From assembly GCF_020379485.1 (NCBI RefSeq), contig NC_063438.1:558001-622000 (forward strand): a DNA stretch of 64,000 nucleotides, given 5' to 3'. Position 1 is the stretch's first letter. Each line of letters begins with the position of its first letter. The notes under the pieces are model-generated. The model saw only the letters and a list, made by a program, of their open reading frames with translations. It searched no databases and was not told the origin of the DNA. This DNA comes from Brassica napus. Its lineage: Eukaryota; Streptophyta; Magnoliopsida; Brassicales; Brassicaceae. The translations under genes were made by a program, and so were the position numbers. Below are positions 1 to 15,210 of this stretch, in pieces.

Positions 1-3000
1 AAGGTTCCAAACCTCTTTGACCTTCATCATATGTTAGTGAAGGATGCAACTATGCATTAAAACAGATTTTTCATATTTTTGAATTTTTCTCAAAATCTAT
101 GGGCTAACCCCTACGAAAATACTGAATTTTTCGGTAAATGCTCTAATAATGAAGCATATGATCTTTGGGGTTGTTTTAAAATTTCTAAACACATTCTACA
201 TTTGTATTAATGTATATTAAACTCATTTTCATGGTACATGGGCATCGTTTTAATTTTTTGTCAATTAATTTAGTAAAACTTCATAATACTCCCTAAATTG
301 GTGGACTAACCACTATAAAATCGCTATTTTTAGGGAAATGGAGACAACAAAAGTTCCAAACCTCTTTGACCTTCATCATATGTTAGTGAAGGATGCAACT
401 ATGCATTAAAACAGAATTTTCATATTTTTGAATTTTTCTCAAAATCTATGGGCTAACCCCTACGAAAATACTGAATTTTTCGGTAAATGCTCTAATAATG
501 AAGCATATGATCTTTGGGGTTGTTTTAAAATTTCTAAACACATTCTACATTTGTATTAATGTATATTAAACTCATTTTCATGGTACATGGGCATCGTTTT
601 AATTTTTTGTCAATTAATTTAGTAAAACTTCATAATACTCCCTAAATTGGTGGACTAACCACTATAAAATCGCTATTTTCTAGAAAAACGGAGACAAAAA
701 GGTTCCAAACCTCTTTGACCTTCATCATATGTTAGTGAAGGATGCAACTATGCATTAAAACAGATTTTTCATATTTTTGAATTTTTCTCAAAATCTATGG
801 GCTAACCCCTACGAAAATACTGAATTTTTCGGTAAATGCTCTAATAATGAAGCATATGATCTTTGGGGTTGTTTTAAAATTTCTAAACACATTCTACATT
901 TGTATTAATGTATATTAAACTCATTTTCATGGTACATGGGCATCGTTTTAATTTTTTGTCAATTAATTTAGTAAAACTTCATAATACTCCCTAAATTGGT
1001 GGACTAACCACTATAAAATCGCTATTTTCTAGAAAAACGGAGACAAAAAGGTTCCAAACCTCTTTGACCTTCATCATATGTTAGTGAAGGATGCAACTAT
1101 GCATTAAAACAGATTTTCATATTTTTGAATTTTTCTCAAAATCTATGGGCTAACCCCTACGAAAATACTGAATTTTTCGGTAAATGCTCTAATAATGAAG
1201 CATATGATCTTTGGGGTTGTTTTAAAATTTCTAAACACATTCTACATTTGTATTAATGTATATTAAACTCATTTTCATGGTACATGGGCATCGTTTTAAT
1301 TTTTTGTCAATTAATTTAGTAAAACTTCATAATACTCCCTAAATTGGTGGACTAACCACTATAAAATCGCTATTTTCTAGAAAAACGGAGACAAAAAGGT
1401 TCCAAACCTCTTTGACCTTCATCATATGTTAGTGAAGGATGCAACTATGCATTAAAACAGAATTTTCATATTTTTGAATTTTTCTCAAAATCTATGGGCT
1501 AACCCCTACGAAAATACTGAATTTTTCGGTAAATGCTCTAATAATGAAGCATATGATCTTTGGGGTTGTTTTAAAATTTCTAAACACATTCTACATTTGT
1601 ATTAATGTATATTAAACTCATTTTCATGGTACATGGGCATCGTTTTAATTTTTTGTCAATTAATTTAGTAAAACTTCATAATACTCCCTAAATTGGTGGA
1701 CTAACCACTATAAAATCGCTATTTTTAGGGAAATGGAGACAACAAAAGTTCCAAACCTCTTTGACCTTCATCATATGTTAGTGAAGGATGCAACTATGCA
1801 TTAAAACAGAATTTTCATATTTTTGAATTTTTCTCAAAATCTATGGGCTAACCCCTACGAAAATACTGAATTTTTCGGTAAATGCTCTAATAATGAAGCA
1901 TATGATCTTTGGGGTTGTTTTAAAATTTCTAAACACATTCTACATTTGTATTAATGTATATTAAACTCATTTTCATGGTACATGGGCATCGTTTTAATTT
2001 TTTGTCAATTAATTTAGTAAAACTTCATAATACTCCCTAAATTGGTGGACTAACCACTATAAAATCGCTATTTTTAGGGAAATGGAGACAACAAAAGTTC
2101 CAAACCTCTTTGACCTTCATCATATGTTAGTGAAGGATGCAACTATGCATTAAAACAGAATTTTCATATTTTTGAATTTTTCTCAAAATCTATGGGCTAA
2201 CCCCTACGAAAATACTGAATTTTTCGGTAAATGCTCTAATAATGAAGCATATGATCTTTGGGGTTGTTTTAAAATTTCTAAACACATTCTACATTTGTAT
2301 TAATGTATATTAAACTCATTTTCATGGTACATGGGCATCGTTTTAATTTTTGTCAATTAATTTAGTAAAACTTCATAATACTCCCTAAATTGGTGGACTA
2401 ACCACTATAAAATCGCTATTTCTAGAAAAACGGAGACAAAAAGGTTCCAAACCTCTTTGACCTTCATCATATGTTAGTGAAGGATGCAACTATGCATTAA
2501 AACAGATTTTCATATTTTTGAATTTTTCTCAAAATCTATGGGCTAACCCCTACGAAAATACTGAATTTTTCGGTAAATGCTCTAATAATGAAGCATATGA
2601 TCTTTGGGGTTGTTTTAAAATTTCTAAACACATTCTACATTTGTATTAATGTATATTAAACTCATTTTCATGGTACATGGGCATCGTTTTAATTTTTTGT
2701 CAATTAATTTAGTAAAACTTCATAATACTCCCTAAATTGGTGGACTAACCACTATAAAATCGCTATTTTCTAGAAAAACGGAGACAAAAAGGTTCCAAAC
2801 CTCTTTGACCTTCATCATATGTTAGTGAAGGATGCAACTATGCATTAAAACAGAATTTTCATATTTTTGAATTTTTCTCAAAATCTATGGGCTAACCCCT
2901 ACGAAAATACTGAATTTTTCGGTAAATGCTCTAATAATGAAGCATATGATCTTTGGGGTTGTTTTAAAATTTCTAAACACATTCTACATTTGTATTAATG

Positions 3001-6000
3001 TATATTAAACTCATTTTCATGGTACATGGGCATCGTTTTAATTTTTTGTCAATTAATTTAGTAAAACTTCATAATACTCCCTAAATTGGTGGACTAACCA
3101 CTATAAAATCGCTATTCTCTAGAAAAACGGAGACAAAAAGGTTCCAAACCTCTTTGACCTTCATCATATGTTAGTGAAGGATGCAACTATGCATTAAACA
3201 GATTTTTCATATTTTTGAATTTTTCTCAAAATCTATGGGCTAACCCCTACGAAAATACTGAATTTTCGGTAAATGCTCTAATAATGAAGCATATGATCTT
3301 TGGGGTTGTTTTAAAATTTCTAAACACATTCTACATTTGTATTAATGTATATTAAACTCATTTTCATGGTACATGGGCATCGTTTTAATTTTTTGTCAAT
3401 TAATTTAGTAAAACTTCATAATACTCCCTAAATTGGTGGACTAACCACTATAAAATCGCTATTTTTAGGGAAATGGAGACAACAAAAGTTCGAAACCTGT
3501 TTGACCTTCATCATATGTTAGTGAAGGATGTAACTATGCATTAAAACAGAATTTTCATATTTTTGAATTTTTCTCAAAATCTATGGGCTAACCCCTACGA
3601 AAATACTGATTTTTCGGTAAATGCTCTAATAATGAAGCATATGATCTTTGGGGTTGTTTTAAAATTTCTAAACACATTCTACATTTGTATTAATGTATAT
3701 TAAACTCATTTTCATGGTACAAGGGCATCGTTTTAATTTTTGTCACTTAATTTAGTAAAACTTCATAATACTCCCTAAATTGGTGGACTAACCACTATAA
3801 AATCGCTATTCTCTAGAAAAACGGAGACAAAAATGGTTCCAAACCTCTTTGACCTTCATCATATGTTGGTGAAAGATGCAACTATGCATTAAAACAGATT
3901 TTTCATATTTTTGAATTTTTCTCAAAATCTATGGGTTAATACTGAATTTTTCGGTAAATGCTCTAATAATGAAGCATATGATCTTTGGGGTTGATTTAAA
4001 ATTTATAAACACATTCTACATTTGCATTAATGTATATTAAACTCATTTTCATGGTACATGGGCATCGTTTTAATTTTTTGTCAATTAATTTAGTAAAACT
4101 TCATAATACTCCCTAAATTGGTGGACTAACCACTATAAAATCACTATTTTTAGGGAAATGGAGACAACAAAAGTTCCAAACCTCTTTGACCTTCATCATA
4201 TGTTAGTGAAGGATGCAACTATGCATTAAAACAGAATTTTCATATTTTTGAATTTTTCTCAAAATCTATGGGCTAACCCCTACGAAAATATTGAATTTTT
4301 CGGTAAATGCTCTAATAATGGAGCATATAATCTTTGGGGTTGTTTTAAAATTTCAAAACACTTTCTACATTTGTATTAATGTATATTAAACTCATTTTCA
4401 TGGTACATGGGCATCGTTTTAATTTTTTGTCAATTAATTTAGTAAAACTTCATAATACTCCCTAAATTGGTGGACTAACCACTATAAAATCGCTATTTTC
4501 TAGAAAAACGGAGACAAAAAGGTTCCAAACCTCTTTGACCTTCATCATATGTTAGTGAAGGATGCAACTATGCATTAAAACAGATTTTCATATTTTTGAA
4601 TTTTTCTCAAAATCTATGGGCTAACCCCTACGAAAATACTGAATTTTTCGGTAAATGCTCTAATAATGAAGCATATGATCTTTGGGGTTGTTTTAAAATT
4701 TCTAAACACATTCTACATTTGTATTAATGTATATTAAACTCATTTTCATGGTACATGGGCATCGTTTTAATTTTTTGTCAATTAATTTAGTAAAACTTCA
4801 TAATACTCCCTAAATTGGTGGACTAACCACTATAAAATCGCTATTTTCTAGAAAAACGGAGACAAAAAGGTTCCAAACCTCTTTGACCTTCATCATATGT
4901 TAGTGAAGGATGCAACTATGCATTAAAACAGAATTTTCATATTTTTGAATTTTTCTCAAAATCTATGGGCTAACCCCTACGAAAATACTGAATTTTTCGG
5001 TAAATGCTCTAATAATGAAGCATATGATCTTTGGGGTTGTTTTAAAATTTCTAAACACATTCTACATTTGTATTAATGTATATTAAACTCATTTTCATGG
5101 TACATGGGCATCGTTTTAATTTTTTGTCAATTAATTTAGTAAAACTTCATAATACTCCCTAAATTGGTGGACTAACCACTATAAAATCGCTATTCTCTAG
5201 AAAACGGAGACAAAAAGGTTCCAAACCTCTTTGACCTTCATCATATGTTAGTGAAGGATGCAACTATGCATTAAAACAGATTTTTCATATTTTTGAATTT
5301 TTCTCAAAATCTATGGGCTAACCCCTACGAAAATACTGAATTTTTCGGTAAATGCTCTAATAATGAAGCATATGATCTTTGGGGTTGTTTTAAAATTTCT
5401 AAACACATTCTACATTTGTATTAATGTATATTAAACTCATTTTCATGGTACATGGGCATCGTTTTAATTTTTGTCAATTAATTTAGTAAAACTTCATAAT
5501 ACTCCCTAAATTGGTGGACTAACCACTATAAAATCGCTATTTTCTAGGGAAATGGAGACAACAAAAGTTCCAAACCTCTTTGACCTTCATCATATGTTAG
5601 TGAAGGATGCAACTATGCATTAAAACAGAATTTTCATATTTTTGAATTTTTCTCAAAATCTATGGGCTAACCCCTACGAAAATACTGAATTTTTCGGTAA
5701 ATGCTCTAATAATGAAGCATATGATCTTTGGGGTTGTTTTAAAATTTCTAAACACATTCTACATTTGTATTAATGTATATTAAACTCATTTTCATGGTAC
5801 ATGGGCATCGTTTTAATTTTTGTCAATTAATTTAGTAAAACTTCATAATACTCCCTAAATTGGTGGACTAACCACTATAAAATCGCTATTCTCTAGAAAA
5901 ACGGAGACAAAAAGGTTCCAAACCTCTTTGACCTTCATCATATGTTAGTGAAGGATGCAACTATGCATTAAAACAGATTTTCATATTTTTGAATTTTTCT

Positions 6001-9000
6001 CAAAATCTATGGGCTAACCCCTACGAAAATACTGAATTTTTCGGTAAATGCTCTAATAATGAAGCATATGATCTTTGGGGTTGTTTTAAAATTTCTAAAC
6101 ACATTCTACATTTGTATTAATGTATATTAAACTCATTTTCATGGTACATGGGCATCGTTTTAATTTTTGTCAATTAATTTAGTAAAACTTCATAATACTC
6201 CCTAAATTGGTGGACTAACCACTATAAAATCGCTATTCTCTAGAAAAACGGAGACAAAAAAGTTCCAAACCTCTTTGACCTTCATCATATGTTAGTGAAG
6301 GATGCAACTATGCATTAAAACAGATTTTTCATATTTTTGAATTTTTCTCAAAATCTATGGGCTAACCCCTACGAAAATACTGAATTTTTCGGTAAATGCT
6401 CTAATAATGAAGCATATGATCTTTGGGGTTGTTTTAAAATTTCTAAACACATTCTACATTTGTATTAATGTATATTAAACTCATTTTCATGGTACATGGG
6501 CATCGTTTTAATTTTTTGTCAATTAATTTAGTAAAACTTCATAATACTCCCTAAATTGGTGGACTAACCACTATAAAATCGCTATTTTCTAGGAAATGGA
6601 GACAACAAAAGTTCCAAACCTCTTTGACCTTCATCATATGTTAGTGAAGGATGCAACTATGCATTAAAACAGAATTTTCATATTTTTGAATTTTTCTCAA
6701 AATCTATGGGCTAACCCCTACGAAAATACTGATTTTTCGGTAAATGCTCTAATAATGAAGCATATGATCTTTGGGGTTGTTTTAAAATTTCTAAACACAT
6801 TCTACATTTGTATTAATGTATATTAAACTCATTTTCATGGTACATGGGCATCGTTTTATTTTTTGTCAATTAATTTAGTAAAACTTCATAATACTCCCTA
6901 AATTGGTGGACTAACCACTATAAAATCGCTATTTTTTAGGGAAATGGAGACAACAAAAGTTCCAAACCTCTTTGACCTTCATCATATGTTAGTGAAGGAT
7001 GCAACTATGCATTAAAACAGAATTTTCATATTTTGAATTTTTCTCAAAATCTATGGGCTAACCCCTACGAAAATACTGAATTTTTCGGTAAATGCTCTAA
7101 TAATGACGCATATGATCTTTGGGGTTGTTTTAAAATTTCTAAACACATTCTACATTTGTATTAATGTATATTAAACTCATTTTCATGGTACATGGGCATC
7201 GTTTTAATTTTTTGTCAATTAATTTAGTAAAACTTCATAATACTCCCTAAATTGGTGGACTAACCACTATAAAATCGCTATTTTCTAGGAAAAGGGAGAC
7301 AAAAAAAGTTCCAAACCTCTTTGACCTTCATCATATGTTAGTGAAGGATGCAACTATGCATTAAAACAGAATTTTCATATTTTTGAATTTTTCTCCAAAT
7401 CTATGGGCTAACCCCTACGAAAATACTGAATTTTTCGGTAAATGCTCTAATAATGAAGCATATGATCTTTGGGGTTGTTTTAAAATTTCTAAACACATTC
7501 TACATTTGTATTAATGTATATTAAACTCATTTTCATGGTACATGGGCATCGTTTTAATTTTTGTCAATTAATTTAGTAAAACTTCATAATACTCCCTAAA
7601 TTGGTGGACTAACCACTATAAAATCGCTATTCTCTAGAAAAACGGAGACAAAAAGGTTCCAAACCTCTTTGACCTTCATCATATGTTAGTGAAGGATGCA
7701 ACTATGCATTAAAACAGATTTTTCATATTTTTGAATTTTTCTCAAAATCTATGGCTAACCCCTACGAAAATACTGAATTTTTCGGTAAATGCTCTAATAA
7801 TGAAGCATATGATCTTTGGGGTTGTTTTAAAATTTCTAAACACATTCTACATTTGTATTAATGTATATTAAACTCATTTTCATGGTACATGGCATCGTTT
7901 TAATTTTTTGTCAATTAATTTAGTAAAACTTCATAATACTCCCTAAATTGGTGGACTAACCACTATAAAATCGCTATTTTCTAGGGAAATGGAGACAACA
8001 AAAGTTCCAAACCTCTTTGACCTTCATCATATGTTAGTGAAGGATGCAACTATGCATTAAAACAGAATTTTCATATTTTTGAATTTTTCTCAAAATCTAT
8101 GGGCTAACCCCTACGAAAATACTGAATTTTTCGGTAAATGCTCTAATAATGAAGCATATGATCTTTGGGGTTGTTTTAAAATTTCTAAACACATTCTACA
8201 TTTGTATTAATGTATATTAAACTCATTTTCATGGTACATGGGCATCGTTTTAATTTTTTGTCAATTAATTTAGTAAAACTTCATAATACTCCCTAAATTG
8301 GTGGACTAACCACTATAAAATCGCTATTTTCTAGAAAAAGGAGACAAAAATGGTTCCAAACCTCTTTGACCTTCATCATATGTTGGTGAAGGATGCAACT
8401 ATGCATTAAAACAGATTTTTCATATTTTTTAATTTTTCTCAAAATCTATGGGCTAACCCCTACGAAAATACTGAATTTTTCGGTAAATGCTCTAATAATG
8501 AAGCATATGATCTTTGGGGTTGTTTTAAAATTTCTAAACACATTCTACATTTGTATTAATGTATATTAAACTCATTTTCGTTGTACAAGGGCATCGTTTT
8601 AATTTTTTGTCACTTAATTTAGTAAAACTTCATAATACTCCCTAAATTGGTGGACTAACCACTATAAAATCGCTATTCTCTAGAAAAACGGAGACAAAAA
8701 GGTTCCAAACCTCTTTGACCTTCATCATATGTTGGTGAAAGATGCAACTATGCATTAAAACAGATTTTTCATATTTTTGAATTTTTCTCAAAATCTATGG
8801 GTTAATACTGAATTTTTCGGTAAATGCTCTAATAATGAAGCATATGATCTTTGGGGTTGTTTTAAAATTTATAAACACATTCTACATTTGTATTAATGTA
8901 TATTAAACTCATTTTTATGGTACATGGCAATCGTTTTAATTTTTTGTCAATTAAATTAATAAAACTTCATAATACTCCCTAAATTGGTGGACTAACCACT

Positions 9001-12000
9001 ATAAAATCGCTATTTTTTAGGAAATGGAGACAACAAAAGTTCCAAACCTCTTTGACCTTCATCATATGTTAGTGAAGGATGCAACTATGCATTAAAACAG
9101 AATTTTCATATTTTTGAATTTTTCTCAAAATCTATGGGCTAACCCCTACGAAAATACTAAATTTTTCGGTAAATGCTCTAATAATGAAGCATATGATCTT
9201 TGGGGTTGTTTTAAAATTTCTAAACACATTCTACATTTGTATTAATGTATATTAAACTCATTTTCATGGTACATGGGCATCGTTTTAATTTTTTGTCAAT
9301 TAATTTAGTAAAACTTCATAATACTCCCTAAATTGGTGGACTAACCACTATAAAATCGCTATTTTCTAGAAAAGCAGAGACAAAAATGGTTCCAAACCTC
9401 TTTGACCTTCATCATATGTTGGTGAAGGATGAAACTATGCATTAAAATAAATTTTTCATATTTTTGAATTTTTCTCAAAATCTATGGGTTAACCCTACGA
9501 AAATACTGAATTTTTCGGTAAATGCTCTAATAATGAAGCATATGATCTTTGGGGTTGTTTTAAAATTTCTAAACACATTCTACATTTGTATTAATGTATA
9601 TTAAACTCATTTTCATGGTACAAGGGCATCGTTTTAATTTTTTGTCACTTAATTTAGTAAAACTTCATAATACTCCCGAAATTGGTGGACTAACCACTAT
9701 AAAATCGCTATTTTTTAGGGAAATGGAGACAACAAAAGTTCGAAACCTCTTTGACCTTCATCATATGTTAGTGAAGGATGCAACTATGCATTAAACCAGA
9801 ATTTTCATATTTTTGAATTTTTCTCAAAATCTATGGGCTAATAATGAAGGGCATATAATCTTTGGGGGTTGTTTTAAAATTTCTAAACACATTCTACATT
9901 TGTATTAATGTATATTAAACTCATTTTCATGGTACAAGGGCATCGTTTTAATTTTTTGTCACTTAATTTAGTAAAACTTCATAATACTCCCTAAATTGGT
10001 GGACTAACCACTATAAAATCGCTATTTCTAGAAAAACAGAGACAAAAATGGTTCCAAACCTCTTTAACTTTCATCATATGTTAGTGAAGGATGCAACTAT
10101 GCATTAAAACAGATTTTTCATATTTTTGAATTTTTCTCAAAATCTATGGGCTAACCCCTACGAAAATACTGAATTTTTCGGTAAATGCTCTAATAATGAA
10201 GCATATGATCTTTGGGGTTGTTTTAAAATTTTATAAACACATTCTACATTTGTATTAATGTATATTAAACTCATTTTCATGGTACATGGGCATCGTTTTA
10301 ATTTTTTGTCAATTAATTTAGTAAAACTTCATAATACTCCCTAAATTGGTGGACTAACCACTATAAAATCGCTATTCTCTAGAAAAACGGAGACAAAAAT
10401 GGTTCCAAACCTCTTTGACCTTCATCATATGTTGGTGAAGGATGCAACTATGCATTAAAACAGATTTTTCATATTTTTGAATTTTTCTCAAAATCTATGG
10501 GCTAACCCCTACGAAAATACTGAATTTTTCGGTAAATGCTCTAATAATGAAGCATATGATCTTTGGGGTTGTTTTAAAATTTCTAAACACATTCTACATT
10601 TGTATTAATGTATATTAAACTCATTTCATGGTACATGGGCATCGTTTTAATTTTTTGTCAATTAATTAAGTAAAACTTCATAATACTCCCTAAATTGGTG
10701 GACTAACCACTATAAAATCGCTATTTTTTGGGAAATGGAGACAACAAAAGTTCGAAACCTCTTTGACCTTCATCATATGTTAGTGAAGGATGCAACTATG
10801 CATTAAACCAGAATTTTCATATTTTTGAATTTTTCTCCAAATCTATGGGCTAACCCCTACGAAAATACTGAATTTTTCGGTAAATGCTCTAATAATGAAG
10901 CATATAATCTTTGGGGTTGTTTTAAAATTTCTAAACACATTCTACATTTGTATTAATGTATATTAAACTCATTTTCATGGTACATGGGCATCGTTTTAAT
11001 TTTTTGTCACTTAATTTAGTAAAACTTCATAATACTCCCTAAATTGGTGGACTAACCACTATAAAATCGCTATTTTCTAGAAAAACGGAGACAAAAATGG
11101 TTCCAAACCTCTTTGACCTTCATCATATGTTGGTGAAGGATGCAACTATGCATTAAAACAGATTTTTCATATTTTTGATTTTTTCTCAAAATCTATGGGC
11201 TAACCCCTACGAAAATACTGATTTTTCGGTAAATGCTCTAATAATGAAGCATATGATCTTTGGGGTTGTTTTAAAATTTCTAAACACATTCTACATTTGT
11301 ATTAATGTATATTAAACTCATTTTCATGGTACATGGGCATCGTTTTAATTTTTTGTCACTTAATTTAGTAAAACTTCATAATACTCCCTAAATTGGTGGA
11401 CTAACCACTATAAAATCGCTATTCTCTAGAAAAACGGAGACAAAAATGGTTCCAAACCTCTTTGACCTTCATCATATGTTGGTGAAGGATGCAACTATGC
11501 ATTAAAACAGATTTTTCATATTTTTGAATTTTTCTCAAAATCTATGGGTTAACCCCTACGAAAATACTGAATTTTTCGGTAAATGCTCTAATAATGAAGC
11601 ATATGATCTTTGGAAACACATTCTACATTTGTATTAATGTATATTAAACTCATTTTCATGGTACATGGGCATCGTTTTAATTTTTTGTCAATTAATTTAG
11701 TAAAACTTCATAATACTCCCTAAATTGGTGGACTAACCACTATAAAATCGCTATTTTTTTGGAAAATGGAGACAACAAAAGTTCGAAACCTCTTTGACCT
11801 TCATCATATGTTAGTGAAGGATGCAACTATGCATTAAACCAGAATTTTCATATTTTTGAATTTTTCTCAAAATCTATGGGCTAACCCCTACGAAAATACT
11901 GAATTTTTGGTAAATGCTCTAATAATGAAGCATATAATCTTTGGGGTTGTTTTAAAATTTCTAAACACATTCTACATTTGTATTAATGTATATTAAACTC

Positions 12001-12590
12001 ATTTTCATGGTACAAGGGCATCGTTTTAATTTTTGTCACTTAATTTAGTAAAACTTCATAATACTCCCTAAATTGGTGGACTAACCACTATAAAATCGCT
12101 ATTTTTTTGGGAAATGGAGACAACAAAAGTTCGAAACCTCTTTGACCTTCATCATATGTTAGTGAAGGATGCAACTATGCATTAAAACAGAATTTTCATA
12201 TTTTTGAATTTTTCTCAAAATCTATGGGCTAACCCCTACGAAAATACTGAATTTTTCGGTAAATGCTCTAATAATGAAGCATATGATCTTTGGGGTTGTT
12301 TTAAAATTTCTAAACACATTCTACATTTGTATTAATGTATATTAAACTCATTTTCATGGTACATGGGCATCGTTTTAATTTTTTGTCAATTAATTTAGTA
12401 AAACTTCATAATACTCCCTAAATTGGTGGACTAACCACTATAAAATCACTATTTTCTTGGGAAATGGAGACAACAAAAGTTCGAAACCTCTTTGACCTTC
12501 ATCATATGTTAGTGAAGGATGCAACAATGCATTAAACCAGAATTTTCATATTTTTGAATTTTTCTCCAAATCTATGGGCTAACCCCTACG
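1..12590. repeat. Homogeneous satellite array, about 349-bp unit
   Basis: About 36 head-to-tail copies of one AT-rich unit. The landmark gttccaaacctctttgacc recurs at about 4, 353, 702, 1051, 1400 and 1749, giving a 349-bp period with one- or two-base length changes. Copies are nearly identical apart from homopolymer indels and a few recurring variants. Two junction types precede the landmark: tctagaaaaacggagacaaaaag and tagggaaatggagacaacaaaa-like forms, intermixed along the array. The array runs off the left edge of the window, so its full size is unknown. No copy carries a credible gene. Satellites of about 350 bp are known from Brassica and Raphanus chromosomes, often subtelomeric; whether this is one of those families needs a search against them. 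Confidence 0.97.
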
Positions 12591-15210
12591 AAAATATTTA
12601 ATTTTTCGTAAATGCTCTATATACTGAAGCCTATGAGCTATAGTGTTGTTTTAAATTTTCAAAACACATTCTACATTTGTATTAATGTATATTTTTTTGT
12701 CAGTTGTATTAATGTATATTAAACTCTCTTTCACAGTATATGGGCATCGTTTAAATTTTGTGTCAATTAATTTAGTAAAACTTCATAATACTCCCTAAAT
12801 TTGTTGACTATACACTATAAAATCGCTATTTTCTAGAAAAACGGAGACAACAAAGGTTCCAAACCTCTTTGACATTCATCATATGTTAGTGAATGATGCA
12901 ACTATACATTAAAATAGAATTTTCATTTTTTTGAATTTTTCTCAAAATTTATGGGTTAACCCCTACGAAAATATTTAATTTTTAGGTAAATTCTCTATAT
13001 ACTGAAACTCATGAGCTTTAGTGATTTTTTAAAATTTCTAAACACATTCCACATTTGTATTAATCTATATTAAACTCTCTTTCATGGGACATGGACATCG
13101 TTTAAATTTTTTGTCAATTAATTTTGTAAAACTTCATAATACTCCCTAAATTGGTTGACTAATCTTTATAAAATCGTTATTCTCTAGAAAAACGGAGACA
13201 ACAAAGGTTCCAAACCTATTTGACCTTCATCATATATTATTGAAGGATGCAACTATGCATTAAAATAGAATTTTTCATTTTTTTTGAATTTTTGTCAAAA
13301 TCTATGGGTTAACCCCTACGAAAATATTTAATTTTTTGTAAATGCTCTATATACTGAAACTCATGAGCTTTAGTGTTGTTTTAAATTTTTAAAACACATT
13401 CTACATTTGTATTAATGTATATTAAACTCTCTTTTATGGTACATGGGCATCATTTAAATTTTTTGTTAATTAATTTAGTAAAACTTCATAATACTCCCTA
13501 AATTGGTTGACTAACCACTATAAAATCGCTATTTTCTAGAAAAACGGAGACAACAAAGGTTCCATACCTCTTTGACCTTCATCATATGTTAGTGAATGAT
13601 GCAACTATACATTAAAATATAATTTTCATTTTTTTGAATTTTTCTCAAAATCGATGGGCTAACCCCTACGAAAATATTTAAGTTTTAGGTAAATCTCTAT
13701 ATACTGAAACTCATGAGCTTTAGTGATGTTTTAAAATTTCTAAACACATTCCACATTTGTATTAATCTATATTAAACTCTCTTTTATGGGTCATGGACAT
13801 CGTTTAAATTTTTTGTCAATTAATTTTGTAAAGCTTCATAATACTCCCTAAATTGGTTGACTTACCTTTATAAAATCATTATTCTTTAGAAAAACGGAGA
13901 CAACAAAGGTTCCAAACCTATTTGACCTTCATCATATGTTATTGAAGGATGCAACTATGCATTAAAATATAATTTTAATTTTTTGAATTTTTGTCAAAAT
14001 CTATGGGTTAACTCCTAAGAAAATATTTAATTTTTCGTAAATGCTCTATATACTGAAGCCTATGAGCTTTAGTGTTGTTTTAAAATTTCTAAACACATTC
14101 TACATTTGTATTAATGTATATTAAACTATCTTTCATGGTACATGGGCATCGTTTAAATTTTTTGTTAATTAATTTAGTAAAACTTCATAATACTCCCTAA
14201 ATTGGTTGACTAACTACTATAAAATCGCTATTCTCTAGAAAAACAGAGACAACAAAGGTTCCAAACCTCTTTGACCTTCATCACATGGTAGTGAAGGATG
14301 CAACTATGCATTAAAATATAATTTTTATTTTTTTGAATTTTTATCAAAATCTATGGGTTAACCCCTACGAAAATATTTAATTAATTTTCCGTAAATACTC
14401 TATATACATAAGCCTATGAGCTTTAGTGTTGTTTTAACGTTTCAAAACACATTTTACATTTGTATTAATGTATATTAAACTCTCTTTCACAGTATATGTG
14501 CATCGTTTAAATTTTTTGTCAATTAATTTAGTAAAACTTCATTATACTCCCTAAATTGGTTGACTAACCACTATAAAATCATTATTTTCTAGAAAAACCG
14601 AGACTACAAAGGTTCCATACCTCTTTGACCTATGAGCTTTAGTGTTTTTTAAAAATTTAATGCTCTACATACTGAAGCCTATGAGCTTTAGTGTTGTTTA
14701 AAAATTTCTAAACACATTCTACATTTGTATTAATGTATATTAAACTCTCTTTCATGGTACATCGACATCGTTTAAATTTTTTGTCAATTAATTTAGTAAA
14801 ACTTCATAATACTCCCTAAATTGGTTGACTAACCTTTATAAAATCACTATTCTGTAGAAAAACGGAGACAACAAAGGTTCCAAACCTATTTGACCTACAT
14901 CATATGTTAGTGAAGGATGAAACTATGCATTAAAATAGAATTTTTATTTTTTTGAATTTTTGTCAAAATCTATGGGTAAATGCTCTATATACTGAAGCCT
15001 ATGATTTTTAATGTAGTTTTCAAATTTTTAAACACATTCTACATTTGTATTAATGTATATTAAACTCTCTTTCATGGTACATGTGTATCGATTAAATTTT
15101 TTGTCAATTAATTTAGTAAAACTTCATAATACTCCCTAAATTGGTAGACTAACCAATATAAAATCACTATTTACTAGAAAAATAGAGACACCAAAGGTTC
15201 CAAACCTCTA
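12591..15210. repeat. Diverged flank of the satellite array
   Basis: The same unit continues but changes abruptly within the copy that starts near 12478. New shared variants appear, such as tgctctatatactgaagcc, aaactctctttcatggtac and gagacaacaaaggttcc. Copies carry internal deletions and local duplications, for example a repeated gagctttagtg segment near 14630-14700. These copies resemble each other more than they resemble the homogeneous block, so they look like older units no longer being homogenised. Confidence 0.9.

Noticed and set aside
9594..9794. 66-codon ORF in the satellite
   Set aside because: Arises only from a local deletion in one unit; other units carry stops in this frame.
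1..12590. Regular repeats as a CRISPR array
   Set aside because: Units are 349 bp, directly adjacent and near identical throughout; there are no variable spacers, and the DNA is plant.
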